A stretch of 64,000 bases of DNA from Scalesia atractyloides (GCA_947069175.1 CAMTDV010000028.1:71532157-71596156), one strand, 5' to 3'. Numbered from the stretch's first letter, positions 43,004 through 56,290 are shown. Numbers and translations are program-made. The notes: generated from the sequence alone by a model not told the origin.

Positions 43004-46000
43004 AAGGTGTTGGAGAAGATTAGTTACACACATTTTTAATTAGACTATTATCACTGTTTTGTTTATAACCTAAGGATGAAAGAGACATCTTAGGGTATTA
43101 CTCTAGCTCCATCCAATCAGATGTTGGTTAATGTTTTTCTGGCGTATTAAATTAATTGTAGGCTCTTTAAATTTTGGTTAATGTTTTTTCTGGCGTATTA
43201 TATTCTTTAGTTTATCATTAACTTGTTTATTTGCTATTACGTAATGTTAAGCATATAAAATTTTGTATGATCATCCATCTATACATCCAGCTTGAAAATT
43301 ACCAACGGATGATGAACAAACCTAAGAAACACATACTAGTTTTATAACCGTGTTTGGAGTAGGTCATCAACAATATATAACTTGGTTTTTTAAGGCGGTT
43401 TTTTAATCACATCGTTTAGGAAACTTAAACCAAAGACTTACAATCCTTGGTGTTCCTAAAGGCCGTCTTTACCAATGGGTTTCCAACCCTATTGGTAAAG
43501 CTTGAGTTTTAAGCTTCCGATTTGTAGGGTCATGTGCAACTCCACTCAAATCGAATAGCTCACGAGTCGAGATTTAACAGTTGAGCTTGAATAGTTCATG
43601 ACTAGGTTGATCACGTAGACCTTTATATTCTATTGTGACATTTTAGGCAAATTTACACCTTTTGTATGTAGTTTATATGAGGGTTATTGAGTCATAACGA
43701 ATCTCCCATCTCATATATCATAAATCTTTTATGAGTGTATTTGTTAGAGTGAGAAAAATTCCATTTAAATGTGCTTGAGTGGAAGTAATCCAAAGCCGAT
43801 TGATCTTTTGAGAACTTTTCAATTGAACAATAAAAAAAAAACGGTCGAGAGTTTGTAGTGGACAAAATAAACAATATTTGTTGGTATGAAGGGCTGATTG
43901 TTACATCTATGTACACTCACTATATCACATTTTCAAAAGCAAACAACCCGTAACATAAGATTAATTTATCTCATAACTATGAAATAGATTTTATATCTAA
44001 AAGTATATGTATATATATTTCTAGTTTTCTATTTCAAATGGAAAAAAATTCACTTGTTAATCAAATCCAACCTAATAATCCATCTTACATGTCTCAATCT
44101 TCTTGCATGTTTATAGCTTAACATTTTAGATCTGTGTATTATTACTCAACACATAGTTCCTTTTAGATTATACTTATGTATCAACTTTCTTAGATTTTAT
44201 TTAGACAATTCTTTATGGCTTTTTTTTTGTAATTTATTAGATTTTACTTATAAACAATTATTTTATTTAAATCTTCCTAAATGAACAAAAAGTAAATAAA
44301 TAAATTATTAAGAACAACTCAGTCGACACATTGTTAGCAATATACAATATTATACATGAAACTCCCTGGAAATCAACTCTCCGTTTATTCTCCATATATG
44401 CACTTTTGTGATATTTTCATCTCTAATATTAAAAAAAAGGTCTTAATATTGTACAAAAATAGAAAGATATGGGCGTCAGAGAGTTTATTGAGCTATCCAA
44501 TTATAAGTTGCCAAGTGGTCCTGAAAAGGGCAATTTTACGATTAAATAATTTGTCGGGAACCATTATGGAAATTGTCTCGCTAGAAACAAGAAAACAAAA
44601 GACTTCGTAACTTTACACAGCTAGTACAGTATAGGAAAAGCCATCCAACAAATGTGTCATCTTCAACATTGAGTGAGATTTACCTACAGACAAAGTGTCA
44701 ATAGATATTAACCGGCCAACATCCATTTTATATGTATATCTGTGTATTCCTGAAGGATATGTTTGGATAATGTTGTTCAATATACACCGGATGTTTTTAA
44801 ATTATTAAAAAATCTAAACCAGTGGTTAGTAATGATGAATTCACTATAAAAATTTTTAGAGTTCAAATCTTGCAATGTTTATGTTGTGGTACATTTATGA
44901 TGGAAAATGTAGCGATTTAACTAAAACCTAATTTAAACCCCTAGGAGTTAAAAGACCTATCTTGAAAAACATAGGTTTTTTAGCGGTAAGTAAAATAACT
45001 AGTTGGGGTTTCACACTGAAAGAGAAATAGTATAATTAACATATCTACCATTTAAGACATAATTTTAACAGTTTAACTATTTTAGTATACCAGATATGGC
45101 CAACGTACGTTACGTGCTACTAGATATGTTAGGGTGAATAATATTAGCATTATCGATCGAGCAATAGAGCTTCATAACATTGTATGAACTGGTTATTTGT
45201 TTCATGCTGACCAACGAATTACAAGTGTGTTAATTTAATCCATTTGATGCTAACCTATAAAAGTTGTGATGACAAAGTAAAGCTCATACATAAACTTTTA
45301 TCAAGTTATTCAAGTCCAAATTGTAATTTATACTTACAGGCTTAAACATGAAGAACAAGTACACACCATTACATCTCAGTATTATTTGATCAACATAACA
45401 TGTATTGCAAGTATTATGATACAAGAAAACAAACGTATGATTGGATTATAGTACAAGCAAAATTAAACTGATGACTAGGTTATGGTCACATTCAAGTTAC
45501 GAGTCACCACAAGAAAATTATTATTCATGACACGTTAATATACTTGATATGAAAATAATGGTATCATTACCTATACCATTTAGTGGATGTCACTTAAGAT
45601 TTTTGGTATGCTATGGGATGTATGCAAAATGGAATCTACATTTTTGGAAAAAGGAATGAATATGGATCATTGACAACATCTATTTAATGGCTAAGATTAA
45701 AATTGTCATACTAATATTGCAATTGATTGAAAGAGTTACATAAGGTTGATTTTATGGATAAGATTGCTGTAGTAATATTGCAATTGATTGAAAGTTACGT
45801 AAGGTTGGAAGATCGATATGGAAGAAAATGCAGTTGTCAAATTTGAATTTTTATTCAAAACAATATTTACATAATTTTAATCCACATTATATATAATTAG
45901 TATATACTTTATTGTTACAAATCAAATTATAACCACAAAATTCATATTTTTATTCTCTTTAATTTCTGCATGAAATTAGAATTACTAAAAAAATATTTAG

Positions 46001-46080
46001 TGTTTGATACCTATGGGTTTACAACGATGTGCCTAACTATTACAACAGTAAATTTAGAGGTTTTAACATGTGCGTATAAA
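43004..46080. other. AT-rich intergenic DNA, no gene seen
   Basis: Short ORFs only, none with recognisable motifs. A small tandem duplication lies at 45690-45810 (ATATTGCAATTGATTGAAAG twice, about 75 bp apart). 43105-43205 repeats TTTTGGTTAATGTTTTxTCTGGCGTATTA-like text twice. Confidence 0.5.
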
Positions 46081-46083
46081 ATT

Positions 46084-46800
46084 ATAACACCTCAAATTTT
46101 AATAAATTAATGAATCAAAGAAAAAGCAAAAAGTTAATTGAAAGTATAAAAGGGGAGCTCATAATGGAATGGATCGTGGAAAACCTGGAAGGAGTGAACT
46201 AGTCATTGTGCGTAATGGTACCTTAGGAGAGAACCCCAAAACCTCATATCTTTTGTGGCACTCTAGAGAAAGAGAGAAAGGAGGAAGTCTAGATAAAAAA
46301 GAGCCCGTTTCAAGTCAGTTTACAAGAGATTGGAAAGAAGAGCAATAATTGAGTTTTTTTAAAGTCGAATTGATTAATCCGGTATATTTTCCAAACCCTC
46401 TTTACTCAATCGTTTTGAGATGATGTGTATACCCGCTATAGTTTTTAAAGTAAAGCAAATACATTATCTTCTAAATATGAAAGTTACGATAAAGTTTGCT
46501 AAAGTTTACTATATATACAATTTTAAAGTTCTAAAGTATTACAGTAGTAAAATGATATAGTATGCATGTTGCACAATACAGACAGTTACATACGAGGCTA
46601 TATGATAGGTCGTGACCTATGGAAGCGTATTACAGTGGTAGCGCATTTGTTGCTGTCATTGGTTGTACAATTGTGCATAGTATAGGGTGCATGCATAGTT
46701 CATAGTAATAGTAATAAGTTAATGATTGATATGATATAGATTACTATGATTGTCACGTAAGATAAAGTTATGTGATCCACCTTAAATGCTTTGTGTGTTT
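46084..46800 (+). repeat. Degenerate gypsy LTR-like stretch
   Basis: Starts with ATAACACCTCAAATTTTAAT, resembling a decayed TGTAACACC LTR start. It has a AGAGAAAGAGAGAAAGGAGG tract near 46267, as is common in the R/U5 part of gypsy LTRs. There is no internal region next to it. Confidence 0.35.
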
Positions 46801-47639
46801 AAGGGACTAGTTAAAGTTTATAGTTATCCGTTTTGAACTAAAACTCAGTCAACTTAGTTAACTTTTAGTATACATATGAGGTTAATTGGCAGGTTAGAGG
46901 CTGACGTGAGGCACAAGCTCCAACCCTGGGTTTGGGGCATTTAAAAAAAAATAAAGAAAAAAACAATGAAAAAATGTGTTTGTGAGTAAGATAGAGATAG
47001 AGAGTCAGATATGAGATGCTTTTATAGATAACAAGTTGTAGAGAAATGGTGTTTTATAGTTAAATATATAGATGAAAATAGAGACTCGGATGAGAATGCT
47101 CTTACAAGACCAGTTGAAGGTAACAATTTTGAGCGTTAATGAGTGAACGCATGCCTGGACATGAGTCACGAACCTTACCCTAGGACCCTCTCCCTTATAA
47201 TAACTAGTTAAATAACTTGTTATATATTCAACATTTTTGTATAGTATTAAATTTTTTATTGAAATGATTATTTTTGTTTATAGTATTCGATCTTTAAATA
47301 TAAGAAATGTTATTCGCATTTACAGGTACCTGTCATTGTTATTTATTTATTTCTATACAAAAACTCCATATGACCTATGAAAAGGTTCCTCGGTGATCCA
47401 GAGAAAGATGTATTATTGATCCATCAATGAAAGTTTCCCTGGAGATCTATTACTAGAAGGTTATTGCTTATCCTTTGGTGATCCGGTGATAAAAGTTTGT
47501 CGTTAATCTCTGGGTTCATGACCTGGTAGCGATTGTAGGTAATCATGGTTAGTAGTCAGTTGATAAAGACTTTCCCCACATACTTTTTTTCTCACAACCG
47601 TCATCAATGGGTTCTACCTTCACCAAAGGACTTGAAGCT
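46801..47639. other. AT-rich DNA, no gene seen
   Basis: No supported feature. 47385-47510 has repeated GGTGATCC/GATCCA and GAAAGTTT words. Confidence 0.45.
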
Positions 47640-48451
47640 CACTACAAGAAATTAACTTTATAGAGACGAAATTTTTAAGGCCTATAGGGAGGACATATCG
47701 TCTCTATAAAACTTGTCTCTATAGCCTCGTCCATATAAGTCACACAAGTTGTCCCTATGGTGTCGTTGATATAGATGCATTTGTAAAGACGACATGACCT
47801 CTCTACAAGTCTATGCTAAAAAATAATTGAAAAATAAATTAATATTTACTAATTAAAAAAACATTTATTAAAATATTCTTTAAATCTTTTAGAGATGACA
47901 TTCGTCTCTATAGTTTTTTTGGTATCTTTAATTATTTATTAATCAAAACTAAAAATCCAACAAAATATTTTTACATATAGGGACAACATGTCGTCTCTAT
48001 AGGTTAGTCTCTTTTTTTTTCAAAAAATTGGATGATGGGAATTTTTGCCGCCTAAATGAAAATTATTTTTGAATAGTCAAACTTTTTAGATACGACATGT
48101 CGTCTCTATAAGTTAAATTTCATTTTTTATTTTTTTTTTAATTTTCATAAATATATTGATCTACAATAAAACAAAATCAAAAGAAAAATATTTAAAGTTG
48201 TAGAGACGATATGTCGTCTCTATAAGCTAGAACGTTTTTTAGGGTTTCTAATTTATCAAAATTGAAAATAAAAAAAACAAAAAGAAAATATTGTCACCAT
48301 ATAGAGAGGACACGTCGTCCCTATAAGGTAACCTATCTTAAAAAGCACAAAATTCCTATAGACACGACATGTCGTCTCTATAGGGTGATATATAGAAAGG
48401 ACCTGTATTGTCTCTATAAATGTCATACCTATAGAGGTTTTTTCTTGTAGT
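47640..48451. mobile_element. Non-autonomous CACTA (En/Spm-type) element, about 812 bp
   Basis: Starts CACTACAAGAAAT and ends TTTTTTCTTGTAGT, the inverted CACTACAAGAAA terminus of CACTA elements with the last base changed. The interior has at least seven variants of TAGAGACGAC and GTCGTCTCTATA, several joined as the palindrome GACGACATGTCGTC or close to it. This looks like the subterminal transposase-binding motif. No transposase frame. A clean 3-bp target duplication was not found. It lies about 1 kb upstream of the CONSTANS-LIKE start. Confidence 0.75.
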
Positions 48452-49310
48452 TAATTGCATTGCGTCCGTCACTGAAGTCATATGATTTGTGGTGGCATAT
48501 TAATATTTTATTTATATACAAAAGTAATATTAAACGAAGTACGTATAAGAGTAAACTTGAAGGATATATTTCAGTAACCAATTATTATATAAAGGTCTAG
48601 CAAATATTACATGGACATGGCTTATACATAGAATAGACAACATGATGACAGAGACACATGCTTTTAAGAGAAATCATATATTTAAACCTAACAAAAAGAA
48701 ATAATTTAGAATTATGAGTGTAAAGGAGTAATATAAGCTGTTAAAAAAAATTAGATTCATCATTCTTAAAATTAAGTTTAAATTCTTGAGTGTTTGGCTA
48801 AGGTATTTATATATTGTTTTATTTACATATTGATATTACAGACTCATAGAAATATGTCAAACCAAGTCTTAATGACAACTTAATTTCATAATACTTCTAT
48901 CAGATACTTGAATAGAGTATATATTTGTTTAACTTATATATTAATTCTTAGGAAGAAAACATGGTTCAATTATGGGTTGAATTTAGTGTAATTTTAAAGT
49001 AGTATTATGTAATCTTTACGTTAAAAAAAAGTGTTAACATATATTAATGGCTTTGTTTCTTGTTTCTCAAGTTAATTAAACTTATACCAAAACATTATTA
49101 TCAATACTCAATTCTATTACAATATTTATGTTTTTCAACTTAAAGATGACTTGGGCTCCACAGAAATCTAGTGAATGGAAAGGACAACCAATAGCAAAAG
49201 GAGTTCAAAGATGGAGTTCATAGCTTAGCCAATTAAATAAAGATAAGGCATTTTTGTGGGACCTTGTTGAACTACACAAGTGCATCTTACCATATAGTCT
49301 TTATAAAATC
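48452..49310. other. Upstream region of the CONSTANS-LIKE gene
   Basis: AT-rich; no other gene seen. Contains the presumed promoter of the following gene. Confidence 0.45.
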
Positions 49311-49318
49311 CCTTTAGT
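49311..49318 (+). promoter_or_regulatory. TATA box of the CONSTANS-LIKE gene
   Basis: TTATAAAATCCC about 145 bases upstream of the ATG at 49459, leaving a leader of about 115 bases, a normal spacing for a plant gene. Confidence 0.5.
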
Positions 49319-49458
49319 ACTACCATACTGTTCTCTGTAAAAAGTGCACACAGTGGGTCTCATCCACCATCACAACCCAAGAGGCCAAAACCAAACCTAT
49401 AATCCCATCATACATTTATTCAAACTCTCAATAATTTTAAAACAAAAAGCTCCTACCC

Positions 49459-51154
49459 ATGGTCTCATCCCACAAAAATTTGGCCAACGTTATAGGAGGA
49501 AAAACGGCTAGAGCTTGTGATAATTGTATAAGAAAGCGCGCTCGGTGGTATTGTGCTGCCGATGACGCTTTCTTATGCCAATCATGTGACGGATCAGTTC
49601 ATTCGGCCAACCCTTTGGCTCGCAGACATGAACGCGTCCGTTTAAAAGTTGCTTCCTTAAAGCTTTCTTCTTTAGATAAACCTGTCCCGCCACCGTGGCC
49701 GCAGGGTTTCACCAAGAAACCTAGAACGCCACGAGGCGGGAACAGGCATGCGTCTCGACAGACGCCAAAATCCGAAGAAAGCAGCATGAGTTTCAACTTC
49801 AATCCTCTTCACTTAGTCCCAGAGATTGGAAGTGATGACATGACCACTGTTACATCTGAAGAACAGCTTCTGTATCAAGTTCCGGTGTTTGATCCGTTTG
49901 AAACCGAGCTTTGTCTTTCTGGGAATTCGAATGAGACAGCCGTGACGCCTGTGAAGCAAACCGAGGTGACAACTGATCCAGTAGACGTTGATCATCATCA
50001 TGAAAATAAAGTGATGGTGGATTTGAATAGTTTAAAGGGGTTAATACTTCCATCCGACGTGGAACTAGCTGAGTTGCTGCTGACGTGGAGAGTTTACTGG
50101 GAAAAGGTCTAGATGAAGAATCATTTGCTATGGAGGGATTAGGGTTGCTTGATTGCAGAGAGAAAGAGAGCTTGGAGAGGGTGAAAGTTGAAGAAAGAAG
50201 AAGAAGATGATCATATGCAGTGTGACATATTAGAAAGTGAGATAGAGATGATGAGAGAGCCGTTTCAGTTAAGTTTTGATTATGATTCACCGTTATGGGA
50301 TGAGAAAGATGAGAAAGTGGTGGTTGAAGGTGGTGTGCATTATGGGTGTGGTCAAAGTGGATGAAGATGATCATGTTAATGATGTTAATATTATACAAAA
50401 AGATGATGACGAAAATAAGAAGAATAAAAGAATATTGAAGTTAGATAACTATGAAGGAATCATAGCTGCTTGGGATGAGCAAAGATCACCGTGGACCACC
50501 GGTGACCGACCCTGAGTTAGATCCTTATGATGGTTGGCCTGAATGCTTGGTAGGTTTATGACTCAATTCAACTCTCTTTAACAGTTTTCTGATATAAAAT
50601 CATGCACCAATTTACTCTTTCTGACATGTTATCAATAATGCAATAATAGGCACTTATTATTGCCCTAGTGTGTTACAGACTTACACGCATAAAAAGCTAA
50701 AAACATGTGTTTTAAACCTCAGTTTCTGTTTTCGGTTAAAAAACAGTTGTACGGTGTAAGATGTGACTTACTGTTTGAGGAAAATCATATGTAACCACAA
50801 TCCAATATTATCAAACTTTTTTACCAACACGACCAAGTTTTCCTTAATGAACTTTTAACCTTTTATCATGGGATTAACATTGTTTTTTTTGTTTTTTTTT
50901 TTGATGTATCAGGATGGGATAATGCATCATCATAATCCTTATGGAGATATGGGGATGATAACAGGGAATCCGGCAATGTTAGATGGAGCGAGAGAGGCAG
51001 GGTGTCTAGGTATCGAGAAAAGAGGCGAACAAGGTTGTTTTCGAAGAAAATAAGGTACGAGGTTCGGAAATTAAATGCTGAAAAGAGGCCTAGAATGAAA
51101 GGAAGATTTGTGAAGAGGGCGTCTTCTTTAGGGTTTCCTTTGCTTGGAAAATAA
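49459..51154 (+). pseudogene. CONSTANS-LIKE (COL16 group) B-box/CCT gene with five frameshifts
   Basis: Exon 1 starts at ATG 49459: a single B-box (ARACDNCIRKRARWYCAADD, AFLCQSCDGSVHSANPLARR, HERVRL), a basic linker, then acidic middle motifs (VESLLGKGLDEESFAMEGLG, FQLSFDYDSPLWDEKDE, WDEQRSPWTTGDRP). The intron is 50550-50911 (GT..AG). Exon 2 (50913-51154) carries the CCT domain (VSRYREKRRTRLFSKKIRYE, VRKLNAEKRPRMKGRFVKRA). The order and the single B-box fit the COL6/7/8/16 group of nuclear regulators of light response, flowering or branching. The frame is broken by single-base indels near 50073, 50196, 50352, 50510 and 50999, while the encoded motifs stay well conserved. This is a very young pseudogene or base-calling error. 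In the first frame it ends after 217 codons, with the B-box but no CCT. Confidence 0.88.
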
Positions 51155-51269
51155 CTAAGAGCTAACATATATATCTTGCTAACACTACATCATATCCATC
51201 TTCAAGTTTTGTAAGGTATTAAGCTTTGTGCTTGATTAGGTCTTCCTAATTAAGAATGTTCATAAGAAT
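51155..51269. terminator. 3' UTR of the CONSTANS-LIKE gene
   Basis: AT-rich DNA right after the stop, grading into the duplicated block. No defined polyadenylation site was fixed. Confidence 0.35.
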
Positions 51270-51940
51270 TAAGTAATCAATATAGAAATCAATTTTGTTT
51301 TGCAATTTGTGGTCTTATATTGGTGATTAGATTAAAAAATCAATTTGTTTGCTGGTGTCTTGAAATTAAGAATTGAGTTAATGGATAATCATATTTTGGT
51401 ATGTTCCTAATGACCACTAGTAGCAACAATAACAACTTCACATCAACTTGTTTTGATCAGATAAAGTTGATATCCAATACTTTTTAATTTATAAATTAGT
51501 GTTTTTTAAATCTATTAGTACACAGAGACCCAACTAGGCTTCTGCCAAACCCTAGATCCAGTCTTGATGTTTCTTGATCTTTTCTTCATTAAGACACTTT
51601 CTGTTATTCACCAAAAACCTAATTAATCAACTTAATATCTAAGAAAACATGGATCTATTTAATCAAAACCATTTCTTATGATAAATTAAATTTAAAAAAC
51701 ACTAAATCAATACATCTATTTTAGAGAAACATAAGAACCCTCATATATCAGTTTTGAAGGAAAAGTATTCATCACAAAGAAATAACCATGGTACTCGATC
51801 TAAGTGTTTTATAGTCATCACAGGCTGTGCAACCTTCAAAAGGTGGAATAGAGTAGAGTTCAACAAATCAAATTTCGAATTCAAATTGAATTATTCTGAA
51901 ATCTTGACTTTGAGTTCATATCCGATTCGAATTCAAAGTT
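51270..51940. repeat. Duplicated block, copy A
   Basis: Matches 54940-55620 in order: TCAATTTTGTTTTGCAATT, GATTAGATTAAAAAATCAAT, TAGCAACAATAACAA, AAACCCTAGATCCAGTCTT, TTCATTAAGACACTTTC, AAAGAAATAACCA. Differences are scattered substitutions and small indels. No coding seen. Confidence 0.8.
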
Positions 51941-52450
51941 CGTAAATTAATTGAAATCCAATCTAAACTTCAAATTCGAATTAATTCGATTCAATTTGAA
52001 TTCAACAAAAAATAAAGGTATTCTATTTTTTTAAAGCTTCGCAGACTTGAAGTTATTTAACATAAAAAAAAACAAGTTTATAAAAGTAATGAACCATAAA
52101 AAGAATATCCGAAATATTTAAAGTGACACATCCATATTACAAGTTCATATTTGATAACAAGTTATTGCTAGAAAATTAATTAACAACCAAAAGTACAAAA
52201 GGATTAATTTCTAAGCTTTATGCCTGCGCAAACACTGTGTACTAATTCACGTAATTCCAACATCAGCATTTTGCTTCCTATGTTTCTCAAGTTAAGATTT
52301 ATTTGTGTGTATTGAATTTGAATTTTAAATCAAATCGAATTGAAATCATATGTTCTTATTTGAGTTGAAATTCAATCACTAGATTCTAATCTAATTGATT
52401 CGAATCAAATTTCGAATTTCTCAAATTCAATTCTAATATTGAACGCCCCT
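51855..52450. repeat. AATTCGAATT-rich transposon-like stretch
   Basis: Two clusters (51860-52015 and 52310-52450) of AATTCGAATT/TTCAAATTGAATT words enclose a plain AT stretch, suggesting a MITE with long word-rich ends. Similar text follows copy B at 55550-55760. Clean ends and target duplication were not fixed. Confidence 0.45.
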
Positions 52451-54935
52451 AGGTGGTAAACACATAATTCCCATGTGGTAGGTTTTATTTTTAAAATTTT
52501 TTTCCAACGGATTCCTATTAAAACATCTTTATTCCACCACGTATCAACATAATCTCTGATTTGTTTTTTTTATTAGCAGGGTCTCGTGGAATTTTAAAAA
52601 ATAAAATATTGGATTTGTGTCCAAAAGAAAAGAATTTGCGCTTCAGTGGATATTTCTTTCCCTTTTAGTAAATATTTTCTATAACATTCGTCAAAACCGA
52701 ATCTAAAATGTTTGTAAACCGGTTCGAACCATGATAAATTGAAAGGGTAAATTTCTTTATTTACTTGTTATTTTTATTTATTATTTGGCATTGTGTTAAT
52801 TATAACATCTCAAACCATACCGAGCCTTAATCTAAACGACACCCTCTTATCTTACCTAAATGACATCTTAGAATCCAATTCCAAGCGATACCCATTGGTG
52901 ACCCAAACGATGTGGCACCATGACTCTTGATACCCTTTCAAATGACAAGGACAAGAGTCCAAACGACCATAACTGACGTTTGGAAGCCATAACCCAAACG
53001 ACACCATTAAAATGCCAAACGATGATCAACCGACATGACCATGGCGTTTGCCACTTGATTCAAACGATATCTTAAATCGTTTCGCCCCAAAGCCAAATGA
53101 TACCCCTTTTCATGCAAAAGACAATATGTTGTTTCATCTTCTTTTGTTGATCGTGAATTGTTTTCAATCCAACAGTCTCTAGCTCCTTCAATTCTTAGCC
53201 TTTCGACTTATTTACTAACCCAATCAATTGGGTTTTGATGGTAGAATTATTGCCAACCTAAATGGCACATTAACACTACAATTTTTTGTCTAATACAAAA
53301 TCACAATTAGGTCATCATTTTCATTTTTACAAGAACACCAAAACACCATAGCCAAAATTCATCTTTATCTGATCTTATCACTAGAACCAAATGATAAACC
53401 ACAACATCTATCACGAATTCCTATATCCAACACCTGCTAACTCCCTTTCTAATCCACGAATTGAAGTAAGGATTATCTCAAAGGCTTGAAAATTCAACAC
53501 TTGATTTCTTACTCAATTCTTAAGCAAATCAGGCAATCCCAAGGCCCATTTTGTTTAATTTTTCGAGCTTTAGAAAACTTCTTTATCCACTTCTGTTATA
53601 GAGGGCATCTTTTTTATGAATTTTATTTTCTTTGTTTTTTGGGTTCTTAGTTTAAGAAATTGGGGCTTTTCGTCAAAGGATTGTGTTTTGATGAAATTGA
53701 AACTAGAATCTTCTCTATTATAATGTTATATAGAATTTTGTAACTATTGAGGATTTTTAGATGTCTCATATATTTGTATGAATTTTTATACATTATGAAA
53801 AAAAGGATAAAAATTGGTTTCATCAAAATATGAGCTCATAGATGCTATTTTTCTGAATTTCTATAAAATAAGTAGGACATACAATTTTGATAGATTTTAT
53901 ATTCTATGCTAAATTATTTTTGAATAGAAAGTACTAAATAAACATTATACATAAATTTATATTTTTAATGATTTCTATGAAGTCTAAGATAAAATGTGAT
54001 TTTTAAACTTATTATATTTAGATGAATTGTCATTAAATGGTTGAAATTGATATTTTTAATTGATAATCATATAAACTTGTTATTTATTTTATCTTGATAT
54101 TTTCATGTCACGACTTTAGACTTCTTGATATGAATATAACAATTTGAACTAGATTATATATTTATAGCAAAATGATTTGTTGAATTTAGTATATGTTAAA
54201 ACATAAAAGTGATGGTATATATATTGATAAGTAACAAGTTAGATATGTTGTATTATTTATCTAATAATTTTGTCAATAGAATTTAGTATATTTTTAGATT
54301 ATGCAAAAACCTTAAGTTATAGGAATTATTTTTCTAGTTTTGGTTTTGATTGTTTAGTATTTTGGTGCTTTATTTCTTTAGGGTAGCTTTTTGTCTTTTT
54401 GAGTTTTCACGAATATTCATGTTACGTAAGGAACAAACGAAACACAAAAGTGTGAGTAGATCTATTTATTTTCTCATTTTTGTCACTAAACATTTTTAGG
54501 ATGTATCATATGTCTAATACATGTATCTACTTGTTACTCGGTTTGTGTCTATGGTTTCTATTCACTAGCTGAAGGGTTCCTTATACCATGGGTTGAACTA
54601 GGAATCGCAACATCATTTAGAAAACTGATTTTCCTAGACACTTATTATGTTATCTGTGTAGAAAACTGCTGGGGAGGAGTGAATAGGTATTCTTAAAATT
54701 CTTTGTTAAACACTTGATTAAAGCAATTAAACACTTGTTTGAACCCAACAATACACTTATAAACAATAAGTGGTAATATATGAAAATTTTTAAAGAGTTA
54801 GAGGAAGTGATAACAAGAACGATTTATGAAGGTTCAAAAGATGTTAACTAATCTCTCTATGACCCTTCTCAGATCCTCCACTACTCGTCTCTCTTAATCC
54901 GGCAGAGATACCCGTTACACGGTCTTTTCACTAAG
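52451..54935. other. AT-rich DNA with CAAACGAT word cluster
   Basis: 52800-53110 repeats AAACGACACC, CAAACGAT and AAATGATACC many times, and begins ATAACATCTCAAACC, like a decayed gypsy LTR start. 53600-54900 is plain AT-rich DNA; no gene supported. Confidence 0.4.
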
Positions 54936-54939
54936 TAAA

Positions 54940-55620
54940 GGTATGAAATCAAATTTGTTTTGCAAGAAATTAGTAATCAATACATTAAATCAATTTTGTT
55001 TTGCAATTGTATTGTGGTTTTATATTGATGATTAGATTAAAAAATCAATATGTTTGCCGATAACTTGAAATTTAGAAATGAGTTAATAGATAGTTATATT
55101 TTGGTATATTCCTAATCACCATATAGCAACAATAACAATTTATAACAATTTCATATAATCTTGTTTTGATGAGATCAAATTGGCATTTAGTTCTTAATTA
55201 TTAATTTAAAATTTGAACTTATTTAAATATACACATTGATCTAACTAGGGATTTTGCTAAACCCTAGATCCAGTCTTTGATGTTTCTTGATTTTTTCTTC
55301 ATTAAGACACTTTCCTATTATTCTCCAAAACCTAACTAATCATAACAATTATTATGAAAATTAGGTTTGGAAAACCTTAAATCAATACATAATTCATTTA
55401 TTTTAAGAAAGAAACAAACCCTCTTGAATCATTTTTAAAGAAAAAAGAATTCAAGTTCCTTTTTTGACAAAGAAATAACCAAGGTGCTAGATCTAGGTGT
55501 TTTACAGTCATCACAATTGCTAAAACAAGTTGGTGTAATAGGGGTGTTTAACGAATCGAATTTTGAAATATTCAAATTATTTAAACGAATTATTCGAATT
55601 CTGAAATTTTGATCCCGAAC
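54940..55620. repeat. Duplicated block, copy B
   Basis: Sister of 51270-51940, about 3.6 kb downstream in the same orientation (see that entry for landmarks). It lacks the stretch following the COL gene, so the duplication starts after the gene. Confidence 0.8.
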
Positions 55621-56129
55621 ACGTAATCAATTCAAATTTGAATTAGATTCGGGGAACTTGATTCGGATTTGAAATCTGAATTCACATGCAATTTGTAATT
55701 TGATTAAAATTCAAACTTTGAGCATTTGAAAACCTCTATTCGATTCGAAGACAAAAATAAATTTATTTTATTTTCAAGACAAAATCATAGAATACATCCT
55801 TCACGTTTATTCAAAACTACACTGGACGTCCTTAATGTTTAAAAGTAACACTTGTCATTTACGTTTATTTTTTGTTGTAGGTTATGCCTTTATTACAAAC
55901 CCAATTAACTTTTGGGGTTGATACGTGGTCGAAAACCGATGTTTCTATTAAGCTTAAGTTAATGTTTTGCTTAACTTTTAGTTTCGAATAGTCTACAGTT
56001 GATTAGATTTGTGTTTTACAGGTTTACGGAGTTTAAGGAGCTATTCGGGAGCGTTTTGGAGCATCGGGACGGAAAACGGGTCAACCGGGATCGCAAAATG
56101 GAAAAAACAGGAAATCAAGTATTAGAGAG

Positions 56130-56290
56130 GTCGTCGCCGACGCCCCATTGGGCCGTCGTCGACGCCCCTCAGATAGCCCGTCGTAGAAAATTAGTCGTAG
56201 ATAGTGGATTAGAGCGTCGGAGGAAAAGCATGTTTTATAGGGGTCGTCGGCGACGCCCCAAAGGGCCGTCGGCGACGCCCCTCCCATGTT
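56130..56290. repeat. GC-rich paired repeats GTCGGCGACGCCCC
   Basis: Two pairs, each GTCG(T/G)CGxCGACGCCCC, then a short spacer with GGGCC, then GTCG(T/G)CGACGCCCCTC: 56132-56168 and 56244-56284. Inside each, GTCG and CGAC are inverted. No coding is implied, although short ORFs run through. Confidence 0.75.

Noticed and set aside
49850..50398. 182-codon minus-strand ORF
   Set aside because: Shadow of the CONSTANS-LIKE exon; Ser/His-rich from antisense of acidic codons.
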